Positions 1 to 6,264 of a stretch of 9,278 nt of DNA are shown here, one piece after another. Each line of letters begins with the position of its first letter. The first letter of the stretch is position 1. The DNA lies in contig JAUWKK010000086.1 in NCBI GenBank assembly GCA_030614245.1, forward strand, positions 1 through 9,278, written 5' to 3'. The notes under the pieces were generated by a model. The model saw nothing but the letters and a program-made list of their open reading frames with translations, was not told the DNA's origin and did not search any database. Source of the DNA: Planctomycetota bacterium. GTDB lineage: Bacteria > Planctomycetota > PUPC01 > JABMSA01 > JAUWKK01. The position numbers and the translations under genes are program-made.

Positions 1-809
1 ACGTTGATGCCCTTGCCCGCCGTCTGCTCCAGCAGCATCGCCAGGTCCTTCAGGTCGTGGCCGGAAATCAGTATGCACTTGCCCGCCACCGGCGTGATGC
101 GAACCGGCGTCGGCACCGGATGGCCGTAAGCGCCCGTGTTGGCGGCGTCCAGCAGGCCCATGACCTTCAGGTTGATCTGCCCGCACTTCAGCACGGCCGG
201 GACGAGTTGGCCGAGGTCCTTCGCGGCGGCGGTGGTCAAAAAGTCCAACGCCTCGTGGAAATACGCGTAGACCTCGTCGTCTTCCTTGCCGAGGATCTGG
301 GCGTGGTCGGCATACGAAGCCGTGCCCTTCAGGCCGTAGACCAGCAGCTCCTGAAGCCCCGTCACGTCGGGTCCGAGCTCCTCGAGCCGGCCAGCAATGG
401 ACACGCCCTCGCCCTGGGCAATGAGTTCATCGAGCGAATCGGCCAGTGTCTCCCCGGCCGGGCAGCCGAGTTGCTCGACCGTCTGCCCCGCGGCTTCGCA
501 CGCGCCCTCGTAAAGCGCCCGGGCCGTCGCGAGAATCGCGTTGCCGGTCCGCAGCACCTGCTCGAGCCGCTTGGGGTCGAAGTTGACGTTGGTGATCGTG
601 GTGAAAAGCGCCTCGATAACGTAGACATCAACGTCGTGGTCCTTGGCGCCCAGCTTGCGGGCGCGGTGGGCGTAGCGAGCTATCCCCTTGGCCAGGTGAA
701 TAACCAGATCCTGAAGTGCAGCCGTCTTGGGGTCCTTGCCGCAAACGCCGGAAACCCTGCAGCCGGTGCCCTTGGCGGTTTGCTCACACTGGTAGCAGAA
801 CATGCTCAT
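1..809 (-). CDS. hcp: Hydroxylamine reductase / hybrid cluster protein, class I (N-terminal half, runs off left edge)
   Basis: Hcp is a cytoplasmic Fe-S protein with a [4Fe-4S] cluster and a hybrid 4Fe-2S-2O cluster; it reduces NO and hydroxylamine in nitrosative-stress defence. Translating the minus strand from the ATG at 809-807 gives 269 complete residues, about half of the usual ~540. The start MSMFCYQCEQTAKGTGC carries Cys5, Cys8, Cys17 and Cys23, spaced C-x2-C-x8-C-x5-C, the class I pattern of strict anaerobes. A second Met at residue 3 matches the start of Desulfovibrio Hcp. Further family blocks are LFTTITNVNFD (about 69-79) and ILISGHDLKDLA (about 246-257), whose His251 corresponds to the hybrid-cluster His ligand. 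The remaining hybrid-cluster ligands lie beyond the edge. AAAGGA about 8 bases upstream supports the start. It is last of the three visible operon genes, 78 bases after ygbA. Identification is secure. Confidence 0.97.
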   Translation of the reverse strand, partial: MSMFCYQCEQTAKGTGCRVSGVCGKDPKTAALQDLVIHLAKGIARYAHRARKLGAKDHDVDVYVIEALFTTITNVNFDPKRLEQVLRTGNAILATARALYEGACEAAGQTVEQLGCPAGETLADSLDELIAQGEGVSIAGRLEELGPDVTGLQELLVYGLKGTASYADHAQILGKEDDEVYAYFHEALDFLTTAAAKDLGQLVPAVLKCGQINLKVMGLLDAANTGAYGHPVPTPVRITPVAGKCILISGHDLKDLAMLLEQTAGKGIN

Positions 810-887
810 CTCGCATTCCTTTCGTTCGTTTATGTCGGGGCGTTGTTCGTTAACGCGTTTGTGTGTTTACGTGCTTACCTGTTTACG

Positions 888-1223
888 TTACTGCAAAAAA
901 TACTTGATCACCCGGTCTACCCGCCCGCGCTTTACGAAGTATATGCCTGAAAACTTCATTACTTCGCGGATGCGCCGGCGATATTGCGGTTTGTAGCAGT
1001 GGGCGGGGCAGTCCTTGCATTTTGGCTTGGGGCCCATCGGGCAGCGGGCGAGCCGGTCGGTGGCGTATTCGAGCAGGTCGCGGCACTCGTCGCAAAGCTC
1101 GCCGTCAGCCTTCTCGGCCTGGGCGTGCTTCTCGTGGCTCTCTTGGCAAAAAACCTCGATGAATCGCGTCAGCACCGCCAGGTCGCGCTCGTGTTTCGAT
1201 TTGTTCGCCTCCCGTGCCGTCAT
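888..1223 (-). CDS. ygbA: YgbA family protein (nitrous oxide-stimulated promoter family)
   Basis: A 111-residue cytoplasmic protein resembling E. coli YgbA (PF11756 as I recall), an NsrR-controlled protein linked to growth recovery after nitrosative stress; its biochemical role is unsettled. It has seven Cys: C26, C44 and C47 (CDEC), C61, C69, C72 and C76. The last four sit in CPMGPKPKCKDCPAHCY (61-77), the family hallmark, followed by a basic REVMKFSG segment like that of E. coli YgbA. The Cys arrangement suggests metal or Fe-S binding, which is inference. The ATG at 1223-1221 lies two bases after the TGA of the ferredoxin gene (1228-1226), so translational coupling is likely. Length matches the family (about 110-120). 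Sitting between a ferredoxin and hcp, it supports a dedicated NO/hydroxylamine response operon. Confidence 0.88.
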   Translation of the reverse strand: MTAREANKSKHERDLAVLTRFIEVFCQESHEKHAQAEKADGELCDECRDLLEYATDRLARCPMGPKPKCKDCPAHCYKPQYRRRIREVMKFSGIYFVKRGRVDRVIKYFLQ

Positions 1224-1225
1224 GC

Positions 1226-2032
1226 TCAGCTTACCCTCTGGATGGCCCCGTCGATGCCTACAGTGATGTCCGTCATGCGGATGTCCGTCCGCCCGGACGC
1301 CGCCAGGGCCGCCTGCGCCGCCCGGACGATGCCGTTGCAGCAGGGCACCTCCATGTGGGCGATGGTTATCGAACGGATTGGGTTATCGGCGAATATCTTC
1401 GCCAGCTTGGCGATGTACGGATGGACGTCGTCGAGCTTGGGGCACGCGATGACGAGTGTCTTGCCCGCGAGCAGCCGCTCGTGGAAGTCCGGCAGGGCGA
1501 AGCCAACGCAGTCGGCCGCGATGAGCACGTCGGCATCCTGCCAGATCGAACCGGTCACCGGCACAAGCGACAACTGAACAGGCCACTGCCCCAGCCGGCT
1601 TGCGGGGGCCGGCCCGCCCGCACCCCCAGGGCCCTGGGCCCCGGGCGCTGGCTGGGCCGGCGAAAGCTGACGCAAACGCATGCCCGGACAACCGCCGGGG
1701 GCGTCCGGGCCGCCGTGGGCATAGGCCTCTAAGGCCGTGGCACATGTTTCCCTCTCAACACCCTCAGCGTTCTCGGCGCTCTCTGCGATAGAATGCCTCT
1801 TGACTGCATCCTCGTCGAACTCTTCGGCCGGGCGCTCCTCGATGATTATCGCGTCCTTCGGACAAGTCCCCAGGCAGTTGCCCAAGCCGTCGCAAAGGTT
1901 CTCAGCCAGCAGGCGAGCCTTGCCGTCGATTACGCGAATCGCGCCCTCGGCGCAGCTCGGCACGCACACACCGCAGCCGTCGCACTTGTCCTCGTCGATC
2001 TTCACGATCTTTCGCGTTCGTATGCCGTTCAT
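1226..2032 (-). CDS. Hcp-associated 4Fe-4S ferredoxin-type protein
   Basis: A 268-residue protein of the two-part ferredoxin type commonly found next to hcp in anaerobes; it probably feeds electrons to Hcp, though that role is inferred from context. Residues 10-65 form a ferredoxin fold. The first motif is complete (C17, C20, C23, C27). The second is CDGLGNCLGTCP (C47, C53, C57), where the usual second Cys is replaced by Leu50, a variation I recall as typical of this family. Residues about 145-268 form the conserved C-terminal domain, with LGQWPVQLSLVP, IAADCVGFALPDFH, IACPKLDD and AHMEVPCC (C175, C197, C231, C232). The linker (about 66-145) is long and low in complexity. Residues 80-90 (HSIAESAENAE) are encoded by DNA matching the repeat near 8035-8067. 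The ATG at 2032 has AAGGGA about 7 bases upstream. First gene of the operon. Confidence 0.93.
   Translation of the reverse strand: MNGIRTRKIVKIDEDKCDGCGVCVPSCAEGAIRVIDGKARLLAENLCDGLGNCLGTCPKDAIIIEERPAEEFDEDAVKRHSIAESAENAEGVERETCATALEAYAHGGPDAPGGCPGMRLRQLSPAQPAPGAQGPGGAGGPAPASRLGQWPVQLSLVPVTGSIWQDADVLIAADCVGFALPDFHERLLAGKTLVIACPKLDDVHPYIAKLAKIFADNPIRSITIAHMEVPCCNGIVRAAQAALAASGRTDIRMTDITVGIDGAIQRVS
1763..1794. repeat. Partial copy of the CGCAGAG repeat inside the ferredoxin coding region
   Basis: These 32 bases align with 8035-8067 with three substitutions and one single-base gap, sharing TCTCGGCG and TCTCTGCGAT. Read on the minus strand it codes HSIAESAENAE (residues 80-90), within the variable linker of the ferredoxin-type protein. 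The reading frame is kept. It corresponds to only one arm of the full hairpin. Confidence 0.75.
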
Positions 2033-2069
2033 CGTTGTCCCTTCTGGGGAGCGAATCTCGCCTCAACCG

Positions 2070-2118
2070 TCACCACATTCTCGGCAATCCGACGCGAACA
2101 AACCTTGACCTAGGTCAA
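2070..2118 (-). promoter_or_regulatory. Probable HcpR/NnrR-type operator and promoter of the ferredoxin-ygbA-hcp operon
   Basis: TTGACCTAGGTCAA at 2105-2118 is a perfect 14-bp palindrome of the Crp/Fnr-superfamily form TTGAC-N4-GTCAA. Its near edge lies 73 bases from the ferredoxin start. On the minus strand GAGAAT (2082-2077) matches the -10 consensus at four of six bases. A start about 7 bases further, near 2070, puts the palindrome centre at -41.5, the usual position of an Fnr-type class II activator. From memory, HcpR sites in sulfate reducers have this TTGACC/GGTCAA core. The window also encodes an HcpR-like regulator (6265-7053). The palindrome is seen directly; the start site and regulator assignment are inference. 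Confidence 0.75.
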
Positions 2119-2694
2119 TTCGGCAGGATTTGTGCGGAAGCAGTAGCGGCAGTTGGCTGTATGGCCATTTCAGTGAGGCTCTTATGAATCTGCTGATCTT
2201 GGCCTTTTTCGTCCGATCTATTCGTTGAGCCTGCTGAACAGGGATCCAAACCACCTCTGACCCGCCTCGACAAGAGCATTCCGCCAGCCGGGACCATTTT
2301 GGGACGCGGAGGCGGAGACGCCACTTTGGATTGCAGGTGCAGGTGGGCTCGCCATTCAAAGCGGCGGCGTCACCCTGCCGGGGCCTTGGGGTTCGCCACC
2401 GCCATAAGAGAAGTCGCCCACAGCCAGTGGGGATGGTGCGAAGCTCAAAGAGCGAGTATTCCCGCCCAATCGGCATAAGCTTCTTACTACTAAATACTTG
2501 AACTATCGACATGCGAGGGGGAGGCTTCCTGGTCGAGTAACGTACAATACGGATAATGGCACAACTCAACGCATGTATTGAAAGTCACTTGTGATCGCCG
2601 CAATTGTATAGAATAATATGGAGATACAACATCTTGTTTCTACGCCAGTTGTGATGTCTCGTAAATCTATTATGTAGAAGATAATGTTTTGCGC
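2119..2694. other. Long intergenic stretch at the left of the island; no convincing gene
   Basis: This stretch lies between the divergent hcp operon and the peptide cassette. The first ~440 bases are moderately GC-rich; about 2570-2694 is distinctly AT-rich. The longest frame here (minus strand 2569-2063) runs through the hcp operator and has no recognisable domain or ribosome binding site, so I do not call it. A 45-codon frame on the minus strand (2355-2218) also lacks a binding site. TTGTGAT occurs twice exactly 60 bases apart (2589-2595 and 2649-2655), and TTGTAT/ATACAA form a 6-bp inverted repeat (2604-2609 and 2624-2629). These may be regulatory but are short enough to be chance. I see no tRNA, CRISPR or insertion-sequence ends. 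Confidence 0.5.
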
Positions 2695-2723
2695 TTGATA
2701 CCCCTCCATCCCGCGGCTATAAT
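2695..2723 (+). promoter_or_regulatory. Strong sigma70-type promoter of the peptide/radical SAM cassette
   Basis: TTGATA (2695-2700, four of six matches to TTGACA) and a consensus TATAAT (2718-2723) are separated by exactly 17 bases. Transcription would start near 2730, leaving an untranslated leader of about 44 bases before the peptide ATG at 2774. A strong Shine-Dalgarno AAGGAG (2761-2766) sits 7 bases before that ATG. No comparable promoter is visible between the peptide gene and the radical SAM gene, so the two probably share this transcript. Confidence 0.8.
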
Positions 2724-2773
2724 CAACACGGTCTAATTCAGTTGAGAAGAATTATGATAGAAGGAGCATAAGA

Positions 2774-2935
2774 ATGAGTGCAACTAGTCAGATGGCCTCG
2801 ACACCAACCGTCGAAATCCCCAAAGATGCTGTGCGGAGCCTCAACCGAGTTCTGCGTAGGGTTGTTGAAGGTCTGCGTAAGCCAGTCGTGTGCGCTACGT
2901 ACAGCCGGATGCACCATCGGCACAGCCGGAGCTAA
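2774..2935 (+). CDS. Candidate RiPP precursor peptide, 53 residues, Arg/His-rich C-terminus
   Basis: A small ORF directly downstream of a strong promoter and AAGGAG site, ending 59 bases before the radical SAM gene. It looks like a leader plus core. Residues 1-16 begin MSATSQMASTPTVEIP. Residues 17-36 (KDAVRSLNRVLRRVVEGLRK) are predicted amphipathic helix. After Pro37 comes VVC and the tail ATYSRMHHRHSRS (41-53). The tail holds three back-to-back triads of aromatic or imidazole residue, any residue, Arg: Y43-S44-R45, H47-H48-R49 and H50-S51-R52. The triads suit a three-residue-cyclophane maturase and the Arg residues suit a peptide arginase, both domains of the neighbouring enzyme. The leader also contains five Arg, so modification must be confined by position. 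I recognise no known precursor family; the FxSxx tail of FxsA is absent. That it is a real gene is well supported; its role as substrate is inferred. Confidence 0.8.
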   Translation: MSATSQMASTPTVEIPKDAVRSLNRVLRRVVEGLRKPVVCATYSRMHHRHSRS

Positions 2936-2994
2936 GTCAGCCGTCCCATACGTTCGGGTGAGAGTAACACTGTAAGGGTGGTAAGCGCAATACT

Positions 2995-5778
2995 GTGCGA
3001 TATGCTTCTGTTTATCGCGGAGGCCCCACAACGCCCACGCCATTCAATGCATTCCTTCTCAAAGTAACGAACCACTGCAATTTTGACTGTGGCCACTGCT
3101 ACTTTCGACACCACGCTGATCAAAGCTACGTTGGAAGACCGCCGGTCATGCCCATCGAAGTCGTGCGCAGTTTCGCGGAAAGAGTGGGGGCGTACGTCCG
3201 GCAGGTTGGCCTAGAACAGATCGACGTGCTATTCCATGGGGGTGAGCCCCTGCTTCTCCCGTGTTCTTTTTACGACGAAGTGGTTCCCACCATTCGCAGT
3301 GCACTCCCCCCGACCTGTAACGTGAAGTTTGGGATGCAAAGTAACGCCTCCCTTCTGACTTCGGAAGTTATAGCAATGTTGGCGCGACATGGGATATCTA
3401 TATCCCTCAGCATTGACGGTCCTCGGTCGGCCCAGGACCGTCATCGTCGATTCGCTGATGGCTCATCTTCATTCATCCCGGTTTGCGCTGCAGTTGACCG
3501 CCTCATGTCACACCCACTTGGCAGTGACGTTTTTGGTGGCATTCTCGCTGTCGTTGACCTACTTAACGAGCCTGAGGAAACCTACTCATTTCATGCTTCG
3601 CTTGGGACACCAGCGATCGATTACCTCTGGCCCGACGGACACCACGACCGCCTGCCTCCTGGCATCTTGGACTATTCCACAGACACTCAATACGCCATGT
3701 GGTCCGAGCGCGTCTTTGACAAGTGGTTCCGCGCTCCCGACGAACAGCCGCAGATTCGATTCTTTGAAAACTCTATCCGTCTGTTACTCGGCGGCCAGAG
3801 CACCGTCGAGGGGATTGGGGCAGGCGCCTTGTCTCTCCTGACAATCCAGACCGACGGCGAGATACAGGACTCGGACATAATGTCCGTTGCCTATGAGCAC
3901 GCGGGCCGCTTTGGGAACGGGTGTTATCTGAATTCATCTTCGTTCACAGATTTAGCTGCATCTCGGGGCTTCCACACGCAAGCTGACCGATACCGCAGTG
4001 ACCATCTCTCGGCCGCATGCCAACGATGCTATTGGGCGACCATCTGTTCCGGCGGCCTCCTTCCTCATAGGTATGGCTCCAGGCATGACTTCGCCGCACC
4101 ATCAGTATACTGCGGCAACCTATCTCATATCCTTGGGCACATCCGGCGTGCAGTGATTGCCGATGTGCGCCGGGCAGAGTTAGAGCATTCTGGTCGGTCC
4201 AACACGCCACCGGATTCCTCGCAGCATTCCATTGCTACTGTCTGTGGGTGCGCTCGTGAACAGGATTGCCAAGCCATACCTTATCCTCCCCCAATCGCAG
4301 TCGCTCAACTGGACCGGGAACGAGTCGCAGCCCGCAACGCGGTCTCTGAGCCAACGGCGGACATTATCGTGCCTGCCGAGCCATGCTTTAGGGAGTCCGT
4401 TGAGCCGGGCATACGACGGACTGTCAGGTCTCTTGCCCTTCGGCTCGGCCTGATACTATCCAGTTGTCAGGCGGGCAATTTGCCGAATGGCAACATCCGC
4501 TATCCCAGCATTGGCATTCTGCCACGATCGCGCGATGAGGCAGCATGGACGCTCGGCTTCCTGCAAGACGTAGCCTCTATAGTGAATGCTGCGTCATCAG
4601 CCGGGAGTCACGTGGCGGTAGAGCAACAGGTATCAGAGAGCACCGATTCCTGCCCCATTATCGACATCCGCTTCTTTCCGACTGAATCCACAGTGGACGA
4701 CAGTCTGCTTCAGGTCCGCCAACAGGTGCTTGAATTTGAACACATACTTGACGGATTACTGAAGCTGCTGCCTCCAGCCTACCTCAGGCCACATCCTCCC
4801 CAAGACGTGCAAACTGCGTGGGAGAAAGCTGATAGCGAAGAGACCGCCTCACATGCTCCTCACGAGTTCCGGATCGGCCTGGGGCGGGATCGACGAGAAA
4901 GCGATCCCGACTTCAAAACGATGAAGGATGCCCTGTGTAATACCCGTGTGAATGCCCAACGCCTCTCTGGTAACAATTACGTAGTTATCACGAGTGGGGC
5001 GCTGTATCCCGATGAGCGGGCAAGCGTCTGTGCGCAGGTCGACTCTGGCCGAGTCACCGTCATGCTTAATCATGCGTGGGCATTACTTGCTTGGATGCGA
5101 GCCATGCGAGCGTTCCCGCCCGATCAGTCCATCTGCATTACTCATTTCGACAGCCACTCGGACATGATGGGTCCAATGATCGGGGTTGATAATGCCAATG
5201 CGACGGTAACGAACAGATTCACTGCGGAAAGAGCGCCCAGGGTAGAAATGGACTTTTGGGCCAACGCCATTGGCTCAACTGCGGTTGGGCCTGGCTCCTT
5301 CCTCTTGCCATTTCTCTATCTGTATCCAGACGCCCGGATACTCAATGTTTCCCCGACAAATGGGAACGCTTCGCAGACAGCGGTCCGTCGAGGGTCGGTT
5401 CGCCCTGTCAAATCCTTTGTGTTTCCAGATGTTGAGCGGCCGCTTGAGTTCATCGATGACAACGAAGGCCCGACAAGTTGGGCAAACGTGACAGTTGATT
5501 GCGTTCAGGATGTCGACCCACATAGCATATGGATATTGGACATTGACTGCGACTACTTTGCGAATACGTATGATGGGCACATCCATCTTACGCCCGGGGA
5601 GCGTACCTACCAGCGCTCATCTTGCGAGGACTTGATCGAGGGCCTGTGTTCAGTTCTCAGCCCAGGCTCGCGGACACCTGACATCGTGACGATAGCTGTA
5701 TCTCCGGATTTTTGCCCCCTTCTGGTGGCAGCGAAGGCGATTGGCCGAGTTCTTTCCGCGCTGGGCCGGTCACCGTAG
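2995..5778 (+). CDS. Radical SAM/SPASM peptide maturase (FxsB-like) fused to a UPF0489 arginase-like domain
   Basis: A 927-residue cytoplasmic fusion, read from the GTG at 2995 because an in-frame TAA at 2965-2967 excludes earlier starts; AAGGGTGG lies about 13 bases upstream. Residues 18-390 are a radical SAM enzyme: CNFDCGHC gives the [4Fe-4S] ligands C28, C32 and C35, then HHADQSY, GGEP (82-85), SLSIDG (137-142) and a SPASM-like region with C310, C342, C345, C351 and C373. SGGLLPHRY and PSVYC are FxsB-like; relatives form cyclophane crosslinks in peptides. Residues ~395-620 are unassigned, with Cys417, 419 and 425. Residues ~620-927 match UPF0489, the arginase-fold family that includes the peptide arginase OspR (from memory). 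H693 with W700, HFDSHSD (D719, H721, D723) and DIDCD (D849, D851, D853) are the expected metal ligands. Proposed role: crosslinking the 53-residue peptide and converting its Arg to ornithine. Domains are secure; chemistry is inferred. Confidence 0.88.
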   Translation: MRYASVYRGGPTTPTPFNAFLLKVTNHCNFDCGHCYFRHHADQSYVGRPPVMPIEVVRSFAERVGAYVRQVGLEQIDVLFHGGEPLLLPCSFYDEVVPTIRSALPPTCNVKFGMQSNASLLTSEVIAMLARHGISISLSIDGPRSAQDRHRRFADGSSSFIPVCAAVDRLMSHPLGSDVFGGILAVVDLLNEPEETYSFHASLGTPAIDYLWPDGHHDRLPPGILDYSTDTQYAMWSERVFDKWFRAPDEQPQIRFFENSIRLLLGGQSTVEGIGAGALSLLTIQTDGEIQDSDIMSVAYEHAGRFGNGCYLNSSSFTDLAASRGFHTQADRYRSDHLSAACQRCYWATICSGGLLPHRYGSRHDFAAPSVYCGNLSHILGHIRRAVIADVRRAELEHSGRSNTPPDSSQHSIATVCGCAREQDCQAIPYPPPIAVAQLDRERVAARNAVSEPTADIIVPAEPCFRESVEPGIRRTVRSLALRLGLILSSCQAGNLPNGNIRYPSIGILPRSRDEAAWTLGFLQDVASIVNAASSAGSHVAVEQQVSESTDSCPIIDIRFFPTESTVDDSLLQVRQQVLEFEHILDGLLKLLPPAYLRPHPPQDVQTAWEKADSEETASHAPHEFRIGLGRDRRESDPDFKTMKDALCNTRVNAQRLSGNNYVVITSGALYPDERASVCAQVDSGRVTVMLNHAWALLAWMRAMRAFPPDQSICITHFDSHSDMMGPMIGVDNANATVTNRFTAERAPRVEMDFWANAIGSTAVGPGSFLLPFLYLYPDARILNVSPTNGNASQTAVRRGSVRPVKSFVFPDVERPLEFIDDNEGPTSWANVTVDCVQDVDPHSIWILDIDCDYFANTYDGHIHLTPGERTYQRSSCEDLIEGLCSVLSPGSRTPDIVTIAVSPDFCPLLVAAKAIGRVLSALGRSP

Positions 5779-5847
5779 AACTGAGCCGATGAGCATCCGG
5801 GACGAATAATCGCGAATTGTGGTTAAATGTACCTGCTGGAGATATGC

Positions 5848-6102
5848 ATGGATACCAAGCTGGAAAAGAAGCTGCAGAAGTTCCTGGAACTCATCAACAA
5901 GGAGACGGGCATCTCCAGCTCCTTTGACCACAACCATTGCGTCGACATGTTTATGAGCATTTGTGCCGAAAGCATTCCGTTCGATTGCGAAGAGATTCAA
6001 ATATGGCTGGTTTCGGTAGGCAAGCTACGCCCTCGGGACGCCAGGGCCGTTAAGACAATGGCTGAGAAGTTCCGTGATGGGAGAAGGGTTATGAGGCGGT
6101 AG
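5848..6102 (+). CDS. Small hypothetical protein downstream of the radical SAM-arginase gene
   Basis: I do not recognise this family. The ATG at 5848 has GGAG 6 bases upstream and gives 84 residues; an in-frame ATG at 5827 would add seven but has no binding site. The product is soluble-looking and mostly helical, with no signal peptide or membrane segment. A charged N-terminal helix (MDTKLEKKLQKFLELINKE) leads to a middle part with three Cys (CVDMFMSICAESIPFDC) and a basic C-terminus ending GRRVMRR. The gene starts 69 bases after the radical SAM gene on the same strand, so it may share the transcript. It could be an accessory, immunity or peptide-binding protein of the cassette, or be unrelated. 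Base composition resembles the cassette rather than the flanks. Confidence 0.6.
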   Translation: MDTKLEKKLQKFLELINKETGISSSFDHNHCVDMFMSICAESIPFDCEEIQIWLVSVGKLRPRDARAVKTMAEKFRDGRRVMRR

Positions 6103-6188
6103 ATGCAGTCGCCCTAGCGCTTGCCGACAGTCCGCTCCCTGGAAAGCAAGAAGCAAAGGGACGCCAATGATTAACCTAGGCCGGGCGG

Positions 6189-6236
6189 CACCCCTAAGCC
6201 GCAAGTCCCGACGTACCTTGTGACGGCTTAGGCGTG
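6189..6236. terminator. Inverted repeat between convergent genes, possible bidirectional terminator
   Basis: CCTAAGCCG (6193-6201) pairs perfectly with CGGCTTAGG (6224-6232). After a C/C mismatch, CAC (6189-6191) pairs with GTG (6234-6236). Inside the stem, CAAG (6202-6205) can pair with CTTG (6217-6220). It sits between the end of the small plus-strand gene and the end of the minus-strand regulator, where a shared terminator would be expected. There is no T-tract on either strand, so a recombination scar or mobile-element end is an alternative. Confidence 0.45.
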
Positions 6237-6264
6237 GCACGAATCAGGCGACGGGCTAGCCCGG

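Noticed and set aside
864..888. Direct repeat TGTTTACGT at 864-872 and 880-888 between ygbA and hcp
   Set aside because: Only 9 bp with two copies; too short to assign a function.
57..950. Plus-strand 297-codon open frame
   Set aside because: It is the complement of the hcp and ygbA genes, which have unmistakable family motifs on the minus strand.
2218..2355. Minus-strand 45-codon frame, considered as a second small peptide gene
   Set aside because: No Shine-Dalgarno, no promoter, and on the opposite strand to the maturase; not enough to call.
2063..2569. Minus-strand 168-codon open frame upstream of the hcp operon
   Set aside because: It runs through the operator and promoter region, has no binding site, and its translation looks random and rich in Arg, Pro and Cys.
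2589..2655. Two TTGTGAT motifs 60 bases apart resembling Crp half-sites
   Set aside because: Neither has the opposite half-site at the right spacing, so a Crp operator is not supported.
6167..6223. 18-codon frame starting MINLGRAAPL with an AGGG site upstream
   Set aside because: Very short and overlapping the inverted repeat; the binding site may be chance, and there is no sign of a truncated known gene.
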